Shown here one piece after another: positions 23,269 through 30,135 of a stretch of DNA of 40,418 nucleotides (position 1 is the stretch's first letter; the number at the start of each line of letters is the position of its first letter). Under the pieces are notes generated by a model. It saw only the letters and a program-made list of their open reading frames with translations. It was not told the DNA's origin and made no database searches. Position numbers and translations under genes: made by a program. Source of the DNA: a virus; IMG/VR virus record IMGVR_UViG_3300028666_000059, positions 1 to 40,418 of that record; one strand, 5' to 3'.

Positions 23269-23488
23269 TGGATGGATTAATGCTTATGAAGCAACCGAAG
23301 AAGACTACAAACGACTTAGAGAATATACCGGCCATGCTTTGGTTTATGAAAAGAGTGACAATCGGGAAATAGGCGCTCATTACCTTGTGGCTCAACTTAC
23401 GCAAATCGGATGGCTAATAAGAGGCGGAGAAGAAATAGATGTATCTCATTGGATGCCATTACCCGAATCACCTAAGGAGAAAGAATGA
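23255..23488 (+). CDS. DUF551-like protein (77 aa)
   Basis: The start at 23255 is chosen because it lies in a TATGGATTTAG junction used three times in this genome and gives MDLANGWINAYEATEED. The C-terminus has the hallmark DVSHWMPLPESP seen in DUF551 proteins. The role is unknown. DUF551 genes are common small passenger genes in phages. Confidence 0.65.
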   Translation: MDLANGWINAYEATEEDYKRLREYTGHALVYEKSDNREIGAHYLVAQLTQIGWLIRGGEEIDVSHWMPLPESPKEKE

Positions 23489-23691
23489 TGTATTCGATTG
23501 AAGACCTAGCAAAAACATTCAAGCTTCATCACGTGAGATCAGAGAAGCTTAATAAGAAGCTCATAAAAGAATTCAAAGAGAAGAATCCTGGAGAACCTAT
23601 TCCCGATCCTTTCAATGACGACTTTAGTCTTCCTCTAGCCCTTGAGTCTATATGTCATGCACTATTGGAACTTAGAAAGGCCAAAGAATGA
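23485..23691 (+). CDS. Small charged protein (68 aa)
   Basis: Two adjacent ATGs (23485, 23488) follow AAGGAGAAAG. The protein is charged, with helical ends (SIEDLAKTFKLHHVRSEKLN and LPLALESICHALLELRKAKE) around a proline-rich centre. It overlaps its neighbours by four bases at both ends. No family is recognised. Confidence 0.6.
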   Translation: MMYSIEDLAKTFKLHHVRSEKLNKKLIKEFKEKNPGEPIPDPFNDDFSLPLALESICHALLELRKAKE

Positions 23692-24005
23692 ATGAGTGGA
23701 TCAGTGTGAAGGATAGTCTGCCGGAAATGGAGCAAGTAGTCCTTGGATGCGATCAGTTTGGTGAAATGCAGGTTTGTAGAAGAGAACAACCTTGGGAAGA
23801 TGAACCCGCGCTTTGGTACTTCGGTCATATTTCTATATTTTTCCCTAAGCACTGGATGCTGTTACCTGAACCTCCCAATCAAAACTTCCATTCAGAAGAG
23901 ATTTTACATATGAAATGTCATAGCTGTAACGAAATTGATCTTGTTTTTCAATCAAAAGCTAAAGAATGGTCCTGTCTTGGATGTTCATTGAAGGAGGAAG
24001 AATGA
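23688..24005 (+). CDS. DUF551 protein with C-terminal zinc ribbon (105 aa)
   Basis: A classic DUF551 layout: MNEWISVKDSLPEMEQVVL at the N-terminus and HWMLLPEPPNQ at about 60-70. A zinc ribbon is fused behind it (CHSCNEIDLVFQ ... CLGC). The fusion suggests the DUF551 domain is attached to a nucleic-acid or protein-binding finger here. It is translationally coupled to its neighbours by overlapping stops and starts. Confidence 0.72.
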   Translation: MNEWISVKDSLPEMEQVVLGCDQFGEMQVCRREQPWEDEPALWYFGHISIFFPKHWMLLPEPPNQNFHSEEILHMKCHSCNEIDLVFQSKAKEWSCLGCSLKEEE

Positions 24006-24274
24006 CTGACTGGATTAATGTAAATACCAAGAAGCCATCAATTGCCCAATACTGTTTAGTCAGAAAAGCAGGACATTATGCTTTTGCTATATGGAACCCT
24101 GGATTTTGTTATGTAATTAATTCGCTTGAAGAAGCCGAAGAATGGACGCCTGCATTGCTCTCAGGGCCTTTTTATCAATGGAGGAACGATGGTTCCTTAG
24201 ATGTGCAGCCAAACGCAATAATAGATGAGAATGGAGAAGACATAATGCATTTGTTGGGAAAGGAGAAAGAATGA
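24002..24274 (+). CDS. DUF551-like protein (90 aa)
   Basis: Start at ATG 24002 in an ATGA overlap, behind GGAGGAAG. It begins MTDWINVNTKKPSIAQYCLV, matching the start of the neighbouring DUF551 genes, but the usual HWMPLP end is replaced by EEWTPALLSGPFYQW. It appears to be a diverged copy. Function unknown. Confidence 0.6.
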   Translation: MTDWINVNTKKPSIAQYCLVRKAGHYAFAIWNPGFCYVINSLEEAEEWTPALLSGPFYQWRNDGSLDVQPNAIIDENGEDIMHLLGKEKE

Positions 24275-24486
24275 AACTCAAGGCAAAGATAAAGAGCAAA
24301 CTCATACCTGCCCAGCTTAAGTTCCTGTACGAAAACTATGAAATCGTAGCTAATGCTGTGTTAGACCTTCCTTCCAATAAGCAAGAACTGCAGGATATCA
24401 TCTTACAAGTAGAGCAGGGGTATTACGCTCAAGGGGAGTTTTTGGGCGCTTTGAAGAAGAAATTAGAAAACATGAATGCTCCCTGA
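24271..24486 (+). CDS. Small helical protein overlapping the tRNA (71 aa)
   Basis: ATG 24271 follows AAAGGAG. The protein is basic at its start (MKLKAKIKSKLIPAQLKFL) and helical throughout. Its last ten bases, including the stop, are shared with the 3' end of the antisense tRNA-Thr. It is the last gene of the plus operon. No family is recognised. Confidence 0.6.
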   Translation: MKLKAKIKSKLIPAQLKFLYENYEIVANAVLDLPSNKQELQDIILQVEQGYYAQGEFLGALKKKLENMNAP

Positions 24487-24549
24487 AGGATTCGAACTTT
24501 CGACATCTTGATTACAAGTCAAGTGCTCTACCAACTGAGCTAAAGGAGC
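24477..24549 (-). tRNA. tRNA-Thr (anticodon UGU)
   Basis: A complete cloverleaf reads on the minus strand: acceptor GCTCCTT/AGGGAGC with discriminator A, D-arm GCTC/GAGC, anticodon arm CTTGA/TCAAG with loop CTTGTAA (anticodon TGT), a five-base variable loop, and T-arm GAAAG/CCTTC around TTCGAAT with one A-C mismatch. CCA is not encoded. UGU reads ACA and other ACN threonine codons. The late genes are very threonine-rich, so the tRNA may help their translation. Confidence 0.92.
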
Positions 24550-24550
24550 G

Positions 24551-24736
24551 TTAGGCTAACTTCTTCGGAGGAGTCTTAAGCTGTTTCTTGTTAGCAGGAA
24601 GCACGCCAACACTACCATCGACCATCTTGCCGACTTTGTTGCGAACGCCAGTACCAGTATAGTTCCCAAATGGGCTTTTAGACTTATTGACTTTGACTTG
24701 TGGGGATTTCGATTTAGGATTCTCGTGGATAGCCAT
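24551..24736 (-). CDS. Small basic Lys/Pro-rich protein (61 aa)
   Basis: ATG 24736 shares a base with the TAA of the preceding gene (TAATG). The protein is rich in Lys, Ser and Pro (MAIHENPKSKSPQVKVNKSK and TPPKKLA at the end) and is probably disordered. It is one of three small polar proteins between portal and scaffold. It could be a DNA- or capsid-associated minor protein. Confidence 0.58.
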   Translation of the reverse strand: MAIHENPKSKSPQVKVNKSKSPFGNYTGTGVRNKVGKMVDGSVGVLPANKKQLKTPPKKLA

Positions 24737-24984
24737 TATTCTACCTCTATGCGAGCCTCATCTGGATCTATTGACATTGTCTTTACTCTACCTTTAGGCA
24801 GGGTAGCAGCTTCTGCTTTAGCATTGCCCAAGTGACCAACGGGAGTGCGATGACCAACGCCGTAGTCAGTACCAGCACAAATGCGATTGCGATCGTCGTA
24901 TGATGGAGCTTCAAAGTTCCAAGGAGTCTTTTTAGAACTTGCCTTGGGTTTAGCTTGTATTGGATCATGAAAACCACTCTTCAT
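24736..24984 (-). CDS. Small polar protein (82 aa)
   Basis: A Lys/Pro-rich N-terminus (IQAKPKASSKKTPWNF) is followed by a Gly/His-rich middle (GTDYGVGHRTPVGHLGNA) and an acidic end. It starts at ATG 24984 with GGAG ten bases upstream. No family is recognised, but the tandem arrangement with two other small polar genes suggests minor head components. Confidence 0.58.
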   Translation of the reverse strand: MKSGFHDPIQAKPKASSKKTPWNFEAPSYDDRNRICAGTDYGVGHRTPVGHLGNAKAEAATLPKGRVKTMSIDPDEARIEVE

Positions 24985-25017
24985 AACTGCTCCATATAGA
25001 GGTAGGAGAGCTTAAAC

Positions 25018-25041
25018 TAGCGAAAATACTCGTAATCGCTA
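25018..25041. promoter_or_regulatory. Inverted repeat TAGCGA ... TCGCTA upstream of a small-gene cluster
   Basis: TAGCGA (25018-25023) and TCGCTA (25036-25041) flank a 12-base spacer in the gap before the 82-residue gene. The 9-mer TAATCGCTA at 25033 recurs at 17777, also upstream of a minus-strand gene. It could be an operator or promoter element. Evidence is weak. Confidence 0.3.
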
Positions 25042-25061
25042 ACCTAAACTCTCCCGATAAT

Positions 25062-25274
25062 TTAGTATCTGTTACCAGGCTTCATTGGCTTAGAAGCAAT
25101 CTTGCTCTTAGAGCGCTCTTGGTCTCTGTGGATATCTTCAGAAGTGTCTGGATAGTCTGCAAGATGACCTGATCCTTCTGCACTAGTGTAATGCTTAACC
25201 TTGTTGCTAGACTTCATCAGTGCATCTGAAGAAGCTGGGTAGCCACCGTGGTCTGTAATTTTACGTCCTGACAT
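25062..25274 (-). CDS. Small polar protein (70 aa)
   Basis: A Ser/Lys-rich, probably disordered protein beginning MSGRKITDHGGYPASSDAL and ending SKPMKPGNRY. GAGAGGG lies seven bases before the ATG. It is similar in character to the two genes downstream. No recognised domain. Confidence 0.6.
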   Translation of the reverse strand: MSGRKITDHGGYPASSDALMKSSNKVKHYTSAEGSGHLADYPDTSEDIHRDQERSKSKIASKPMKPGNRY

Positions 25275-25353
25275 AATTCCCTCTCGGTTGAATTATTTGT
25301 GTTCTTTCCATAATTGTAATCCGATAGAGGTATTGTTCAAGAAATATCTTTCA

Positions 25354-25746
25354 TCACTTTGTAGCCTTGATTTCTGCGCTGGTTTCACCGCTGCTAATTG
25401 TCAGACGATTCATAGCATTTCTAAAGAGTGCACTAATACTTAAAGATGACCCAACTTGACCCGGAGCAAGGGGATTGGCGGCGGGATAGTAGACCAATGT
25501 AGGAGCATATTCAGGGTGTTGTATGGAATAGAAGCTAGATGCTCCTAGAGACCTTCTTAAGTCTTCTGCCCATGCCGTGAGCTGGTCTTTGGCTTCTTTT
25601 ACAGCGGCGTGGTCTTCTGGAAGGTTTTCTCTGAAAACACAGGTCTTTCCGGAGATAACGCTAATGGTTACGTCATCATCGTTTTCAATAATGACGATAT
25701 TGTTCTTAGGAGTTGTCCATGTGAGGACGTAGGGAGATATATTCAT
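25354..25746 (-). CDS. Unknown virion-region protein (130 aa)
   Basis: An alpha/beta protein starting at an ATGA overlap with the gene upstream. The N-terminal half looks beta-rich (NNIVIIENDDDVTISVISGK). A helix with DQLTAWAEDLRRSLGAS precedes a proline-rich end. It lies between portal and scaffold, where head-assembly factors are found, but I do not recognise it. Confidence 0.68.
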   Translation of the reverse strand: MNISPYVLTWTTPKNNIVIIENDDDVTISVISGKTCVFRENLPEDHAAVKEAKDQLTAWAEDLRRSLGASSFYSIQHPEYAPTLVYYPAANPLAPGQVGSSLSISALFRNAMNRLTISSGETSAEIKATK

Positions 25747-26132
25747 GCATCCGAGCTGGTAAAATTGTCCCCTAAATCATCCAGATTGGTGATTATCTCG
25801 CCAATAAGATGTTTCATGAGTTTCTCTTCTTTTGCTGAAGTGTGAATTATCTTTAGGTTGCCTAGATCTTGGATGGTCCATACATCATTAAACGATGAAA
25901 CCCTTGGGCAGAAGTCTTTGATTTTAGAAAAATCGTCTTGAAACTTATCAAAGAACAGCCAGTCTCGAACCATTATTCTAAGGGGCCCTACATGAATTCC
26001 GGTGGTGGCGTTATATTTAAGCCAGTCATGGAGCAGGTCGCCTACATCTGAGCTTGGGGTATATATACAATCAAAGATCACATCGCGCTTATTTATGTTC
26101 TTTTTAAGCGTTATGAGCAGTAATCGTGACAT
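25743..26132 (-). CDS. Unknown virion-region protein (129 aa)
   Basis: A mixed alpha/beta protein with a strong GGGGGG-containing Shine-Dalgarno. The segments MSRLLLITLKKNINKRDVIF and VRDWLFFDKFQDDF stand out, but no motif is diagnostic. It is translationally coupled to the 130-residue gene. Its place right after the portal gene may imply a portal- or scaffold-linked role. Confidence 0.68.
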   Translation of the reverse strand: MSRLLLITLKKNINKRDVIFDCIYTPSSDVGDLLHDWLKYNATTGIHVGPLRIMVRDWLFFDKFQDDFSKIKDFCPRVSSFNDVWTIQDLGNLKIIHTSAKEEKLMKHLIGEIITNLDDLGDNFTSSDA

Positions 26133-26198
26133 GAACCCCCCTTTTCAGAGACTAGGTCAACCAAACAACCCCCCTGTTTTATACAGAAGATGTTTAAT

Positions 26199-28352
26199 TT
26201 ACCCCCCAATTCCAGACATCTCTGGCTGGTTTTGGTTTATATTTTGAGCATTTGCTCCATGCGTACCCATTCCTTCCATGCTAGCCATAAGTTTTGAAGC
26301 AAACTCATTGGCATTAGCGTCGTGGCGTCCTTGAGACTTTTCCTGATCTTCCATTAGTTTATCGCGATACTCAAAAGAATCAATCTGATTCATCTTAAGC
26401 ATGGTCTCGATCTCACCGTATCTTTGGATTACATCAATCATCTTCTCTAGAGCTTCCATTTTAGCTTTTGTAGAAAGCGCTCTATTCTTAGAAATCTCAG
26501 ATACTCGTTCTTCAAGAAGACCAACGTTTGACTCAAATCTTCCATAACGCTCTTTAGCAGATGCAATATTGAGGCTTGCTTTGGACATGAGTTCTTGGAG
26601 TTTGGCATGCTCGAATGCATGTTGAACGCTTTGCGTTTCTTGAGCCATGGCGGCTTGTTGTTGCTCTTGCTTCTGTAAGAACTCCATAGCTTCTGCGCGC
26701 CCTGAGAGGTTCATGTCTTTGATGATCATGCTTGGAGGGAACACTTCCCGCCCGAACATCTGGTTGATCTCTAAAAGCTGTCTTGCCTGCATGTTCTTCT
26801 GCGTCGGAGTATTAGCTCCCTCTTCAACGATCGTTTGATACTTAGCAAAGATCTTAGAATAGAAATGAGGAGACGGCTCTTCACCAAGGATTAGTCCAAC
26901 CTTCTCTGCATTCCAGTTGTTTAATGTCACTTGCAATAGAAGTCCGCCGAGAGTCTTTAATGCATAATCCCATTGATCGAAGTACTTCTGGAGAACGGTT
27001 AAGTTGGCCGCTTGCTTAAGCATTACTGTAAGAGATGAGGCTTGAGAGTCTTCTTGCGCTGACCAGTTCTCTAAATTTACCCCGGAGATTTGGAATATCA
27101 TGTTGATAAGGTCGTTGGCTAGTTGCATATCAGACGGAGGAACAGCATTCGGAACAATCTTTTCGACGTCCCCCATCTCATAACCTTCGTTGATGATGAT
27201 GTCGTAGCCTTGGCCTGACTTCTTGAGGTTATCTTCATTACCAACAGCTCCAATCTTTCTCTTCCAGCCGGAGTTTATAGAGCTCTCAGATATATCATGG
27301 TTGAGGATGATCCTTCTGTTAAGAAGGAAGTTTGTGTCTCTTAGTGTGCGGACCAATCCTCTAGATCTCAGATCGTAATAGTTAAGATGGGGTTCGTAGT
27401 TCCAGAATACAGGAACAAAGGGGAACTGCTCAAAACCAAGCGGGTTTTCTCCCTGGAACATCAGCTGATCGTTAAGAACAACCGCAAGTTTCCATGTAGG
27501 TACTTCCACTTCCACCGCTTCTAAGTCCGGGATGTTGTAGAGAATCTGCTCTAGCTGGCCGTTTTCTCCTGCAAAGTCAAAGAACTGCTTACGCGACGCT
27601 GAATAGAGCTTTTTCTTCTTTTTCTTCCACTTATACCACACATACGAGAGGACCATAAGATCATTTCTAGCCATGTTATAGTTCTCAGGGAGAAAGTAGA
27701 ATGATCCATATCGTTGAGGAGTTCCTGCCATTGGAGCTATGTTAGCTATCTTATCAGGGAACCTAGCCTCGGCTTCTTTCTTTGAGATGTACTCCTGGCA
27801 CCAAACAAACTGAGCATCAGAGAAATCGGGCTCTCTTGCGTACGGATCCACTAGAAAGCTATTGTATTCCCACACCTTTACCTTCAAATCCCCTTGGGCT
27901 GGATCGGAAGTATAATCGAGATATGGTTGCAAAAGGCATAAACCCGCTACACAAGAGAGCTCGCAAGCCTTAGAGAACTGCTCACTTATAGCACTCGTGT
28001 TAACGCAATGATCTATAATGCGCGTATACTGGTCGGTTGTATTTGGGTCAGCACCCTCAGATGGGATGTAGATTATGTTCTTCCTATGCTGCCTTTGATA
28101 TCCCGTGATCATGTTTATAGGCTGCTGCAGGAAGTTAAAGTAGAAGTTTTGGTAAGATGTGCCAGGACTGAAATTAAAATACCGGTTTATGAACGTCTGT
28201 GATCCGGCATAAAAAAGTGAGTCAATGTTAGCTTGGTTCCATCGCGATTGTTCGATTGGCTGAAACTTGCCATAGAGATTATCCAACCACTGTCGGACAT
28301 TCCCTTGGTTTGGTTCTAGGGCATTCTCCCAGGGGGCGAAATAAAATGAGAT
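26199..28352 (-). CDS. P22-type portal protein with probable ATC start (717 aa)
   Basis: The protein matches P22-like portals: N-terminal RWNQANIDSLFYAG, then PINMITGYQRQHRKNIIYIP, DYTSDP/VKVWEYNSFLVDPYAREPDFSDA, a central NFLLNRRIILNHDISESSINS, and a long helical C-terminus (barrel-like) rich in Gln and Glu. It forms the dodecameric ring through which DNA is packaged. The first usual start is TTG 28286, but in-frame coding extends upstream (SFYFAPWENALEPNQGNVRQ) to an ATC at 28350-28352, four bases after a perfect GGAGGT. A TAA closes the frame six codons further up without any ATG, GTG or TTG. Confidence 0.87.
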   Translation of the reverse strand: MSFYFAPWENALEPNQGNVRQWLDNLYGKFQPIEQSRWNQANIDSLFYAGSQTFINRYFNFSPGTSYQNFYFNFLQQPINMITGYQRQHRKNIIYIPSEGADPNTTDQYTRIIDHCVNTSAISEQFSKACELSCVAGLCLLQPYLDYTSDPAQGDLKVKVWEYNSFLVDPYAREPDFSDAQFVWCQEYISKKEAEARFPDKIANIAPMAGTPQRYGSFYFLPENYNMARNDLMVLSYVWYKWKKKKKKLYSASRKQFFDFAGENGQLEQILYNIPDLEAVEVEVPTWKLAVVLNDQLMFQGENPLGFEQFPFVPVFWNYEPHLNYYDLRSRGLVRTLRDTNFLLNRRIILNHDISESSINSGWKRKIGAVGNEDNLKKSGQGYDIIINEGYEMGDVEKIVPNAVPPSDMQLANDLINMIFQISGVNLENWSAQEDSQASSLTVMLKQAANLTVLQKYFDQWDYALKTLGGLLLQVTLNNWNAEKVGLILGEEPSPHFYSKIFAKYQTIVEEGANTPTQKNMQARQLLEINQMFGREVFPPSMIIKDMNLSGRAEAMEFLQKQEQQQAAMAQETQSVQHAFEHAKLQELMSKASLNIASAKERYGRFESNVGLLEERVSEISKNRALSTKAKMEALEKMIDVIQRYGEIETMLKMNQIDSFEYRDKLMEDQEKSQGRHDANANEFASKLMASMEGMGTHGANAQNINQNQPEMSGIGG

Positions 28353-28430
28353 AAGTACCTCCGCATGCCTAGGGCATTAGACTTTTTACTTACACCATAA
28401 CAACTTAAGTATTTTCAAGAATAGATTTGG

Positions 28431-28631
28431 TTATTCAACCCCCCATTCCTTCCATGCAAGTTCCGTCATTGTACTTAGCATATCCTGACATCTTTTAAGG
28501 CCTTTCTCGTGCTGATATACAAACAATAAAGATAATGCAACCCCAAAACACCCCGCCATGAGCTCAGTGTCGTCGATATTATTAAGATCGGCTAACTGTT
28601 TGATCATCCCAATGACGTCTTTGTCTTTCAT
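28431..28631 (-). CDS. Small helical protein (66 aa)
   Basis: The start overlaps the previous stop (ATGA). The protein is helical, with a mildly hydrophobic centre (MAGCFGVALSLLFVYQ) and an acidic N-terminus. It is the last of a string of small overlapping genes between terminase and portal. Not recognised. Confidence 0.6.
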   Translation of the reverse strand: MKDKDVIGMIKQLADLNNIDDTELMAGCFGVALSLLFVYQHEKGLKRCQDMLSTMTELAWKEWGVE

Positions 28632-28831
28632 TCCTCAATAACCTCAAAGGTGTCGTTTATCCAATAAGTCCACTCTTTATACATCGCCACAAACTCATCT
28701 GGGCCAAGGGATGCTAAAAGTATCCCGTCTTTGTCTACGATTAGTTCTTTGCATCTGATCTTTGTGAAGAGTTCGCATTCGCTATCAAGGCATATGGTAA
28801 AGTTTTTTAGCACTACTGTTTCATTTTTCAT
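28628..28831 (-). CDS. Small soluble protein (67 aa)
   Basis: ATG 28831 overlaps the stop of the DUF551 gene, and a perfect AAGGAGAT lies upstream. It is a beta-rich small protein (TVVLKNFTICLDSECELF then VDKDGILLASLG) with a C-terminal aromatic stretch (EWTYWINDTFEV). Unknown function. Confidence 0.6.
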   Translation of the reverse strand: MKNETVVLKNFTICLDSECELFTKIRCKELIVDKDGILLASLGPDEFVAMYKEWTYWINDTFEVIEE

Positions 28832-29067
28832 TGTATCTCCTTAGGTAATTCTGGAAGAGGCGTCCAATGGGTTATTTCTATTTCATCTGGATAGAATGAC
28901 CATTGATCTGTTTCGTTGATTTTATCGATAACGTTTATTCCATGACCGTGCGTCGGAAGGCCCTTTTTATAAGTAAATAAGACTGCAACAGATTCATATC
29001 GGTTGGGAAGCCTGTCCTTCACATTAATCCAAGCATTTATTTCTTCTTTTCTTGACACACATCCCAT
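28828..29067 (-). CDS. DUF551 protein (79 aa)
   Basis: A DUF551 signature: NAWINVKDRLPNRYESVAVL near the N-terminus and EITHWTPLPELPKEIQ at the end. ATG 29067 with a distant GAGGG is the usual choice. An ATA at 29038-29040, overlapping the upstream TAA (ATAA), would give the more typical (M)NAWINV start. It is coupled to genes on both sides. Confidence 0.7.
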   Translation of the reverse strand: MGCVSRKEEINAWINVKDRLPNRYESVAVLFTYKKGLPTHGHGINVIDKINETDQWSFYPDEIEITHWTPLPELPKEIQ

Positions 29068-29288
29068 GCTCGCAAGCCCTCTTCTTTTAGCATATCGAAC
29101 ACCTCTTCAGCGGATTTTCTGGATGGAAGCGACTTCCCTAGGGACTCCAATAATATATGTATCATGGCATCTACTGCGGTGTGGTCGGGGATTTTATTAA
29201 CCTTTATCAATTCCATTATCAATTGGATGGCCATAAAGGTCGTATCAGATTGGTTTTCTTCGTTAGTCCACTCTCTGGCATCACTCAT
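29037..29288 (-). CDS. Small helical protein (83 aa)
   Basis: Starts eight bases inside the end of speD and overlaps the DUF551 gene. It is a helical, acidic-to-neutral protein (TFMAIQLIMELIKVNKIPDH and SAEEVFDMLKEEGL). It may be a regulator or passenger. No family is assigned. Confidence 0.6.
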   Translation of the reverse strand: MSDAREWTNEENQSDTTFMAIQLIMELIKVNKIPDHTAVDAMIHILLESLGKSLPSRKSAEEVFDMLKEEGLRAWDVCQEKKK

Positions 29289-29679
29289 GTTTCCCTCTAC
29301 TGATCAAGGTATCTGTGATCTCTTTGGGCTTAAGAACCATTTGCATTTGATCATAGAACCATGAGAGTTGGGTTCTATCGCCGCAGGTGAATATATCTAT
29401 GAAACATGCTTTGTATTCTGGGTAGGTATGGATAGATGCATGAGACTCCGCAAGCAGGATAAGGCATGTATAGCCGCCGTTATCGAATTCATACTCTATG
29501 TGATCTATGATAGTTGCCCCTGCTCCAACACAGCCTGCGATCATTGCTTCTTTGATAGCTGCATTGTCTAAGATAGCCTCGGAACAGTCGTAGAACTCAG
29601 CCGTGTAGTGCTGGCCCTGGAAGTGATGAGCTGCGAAGAGTGTGAAAGGTAGTGTTAGTAGAGCGAGTAGAGATTTCAT
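29281..29679 (-). CDS. speD: S-adenosylmethionine decarboxylase-like pyruvoyl enzyme with signal peptide (132 aa)
   Basis: AdoMet decarboxylase makes the aminopropyl donor for spermidine by self-cleaving to form a pyruvoyl group. The protein has the whole small-class core: GQHYTAEFY at 22-30, the cleavage site LLAESHASIHTYPE with Glu78-Ser79, His84, and Cys99 in FTCG. Length after the N-terminal extension fits the family (about 115). Residues 1-17 (MKSLLALLTLPFTLFAA) look like an export signal, which is odd for a cytosolic enzyme. ATG 29679 follows AGGA and overlaps the upstream stop. Known SpeD relatives in phages can also be ornithine or arginine decarboxylases. Confidence 0.85.
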   Translation of the reverse strand: MKSLLALLTLPFTLFAAHHFQGQHYTAEFYDCSEAILDNAAIKEAMIAGCVGAGATIIDHIEYEFDNGGYTCLILLAESHASIHTYPEYKACFIDIFTCGDRTQLSWFYDQMQMVLKPKEITDTLISRGKHE

Positions 29680-29957
29680 AGAGAATCCTGTATGGTGGGG
29701 CATTGTTTTTGCTCAGAGCATTGAGTAACTTCTTTTGTCATGTGTATTTGTTTCCAGTGCGTTACGTCCATGTCTCTTATTTCTTTTAGATTGCTTAGCT
29801 TCTCGTGCCTGCTTAATACGTCATCAGAGAAGATCCAAGCATTATGCCATAGCTCGGCTGTTTCTTCTTCTAAATCATAAAGAGTTACGCGAACCTTTTT
29901 CCCTCGAGGAGGGAGCATATCTTTCACGCTGATCCAACGTTCTTTATCTAAATCCAT
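29676..29957 (-). CDS. DUF551 protein (93 aa)
   Basis: The start at 29957 lies in the shared TATGGATTTAG junction, so the first residues are MDLDKERWISVKDMLPPRGK. The DUF551 end motif is DVTHWKQIH. A C-terminal tail with TQCSEQKQCP echoes a segment of the neighbouring protein (TQCSEQNHEW), suggesting local duplication. Its stop overlaps the speD ATG. Confidence 0.68.
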   Translation of the reverse strand: MDLDKERWISVKDMLPPRGKKVRVTLYDLEEETAELWHNAWIFSDDVLSRHEKLSNLKEIRDMDVTHWKQIHMTKEVTQCSEQKQCPTIQDSL

Positions 29958-30135
29958 AGTCTCGAACATCTTCCATATTTTTTGGTGCTTTTGGGCCTGA
30001 GTTATTTTGCTCCGAGCGCTTCATTATTACGTGATCTTCTTCGCCGCACTTCTTACACCATACTTCTTCTGTTGTAGGAATCCCCGTCCATTCATGATTT
30101 TGTTCAGAGCATTGGGTGAAATTATCTAAATCCAT
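29944..30135 (-). CDS. Small zinc-ribbon protein ending in the YGF junction motif (63 aa)
   Basis: ATG 30135 lies within the last codons of the large terminase gene, behind AGG. Residues include FTQCSEQNHEW and VWCKKCGEEDHV (a Cys-x2-Cys finger). The C-terminus KNMEDVRDYGFR resembles that of the 51-residue plus-strand protein. The last 14 bases contain the start of the next gene. Confidence 0.62.
   Translation of the reverse strand: MDLDNFTQCSEQNHEWTGIPTTEEVWCKKCGEEDHVIMKRSEQNNSGPKAPKNMEDVRDYGFR

Noticed and set aside
24477-24549. tRNA as an attachment site for a prophage
   Set aside because: The tRNA is whole and inside a phage operon, and no integrase gene is present in the window.
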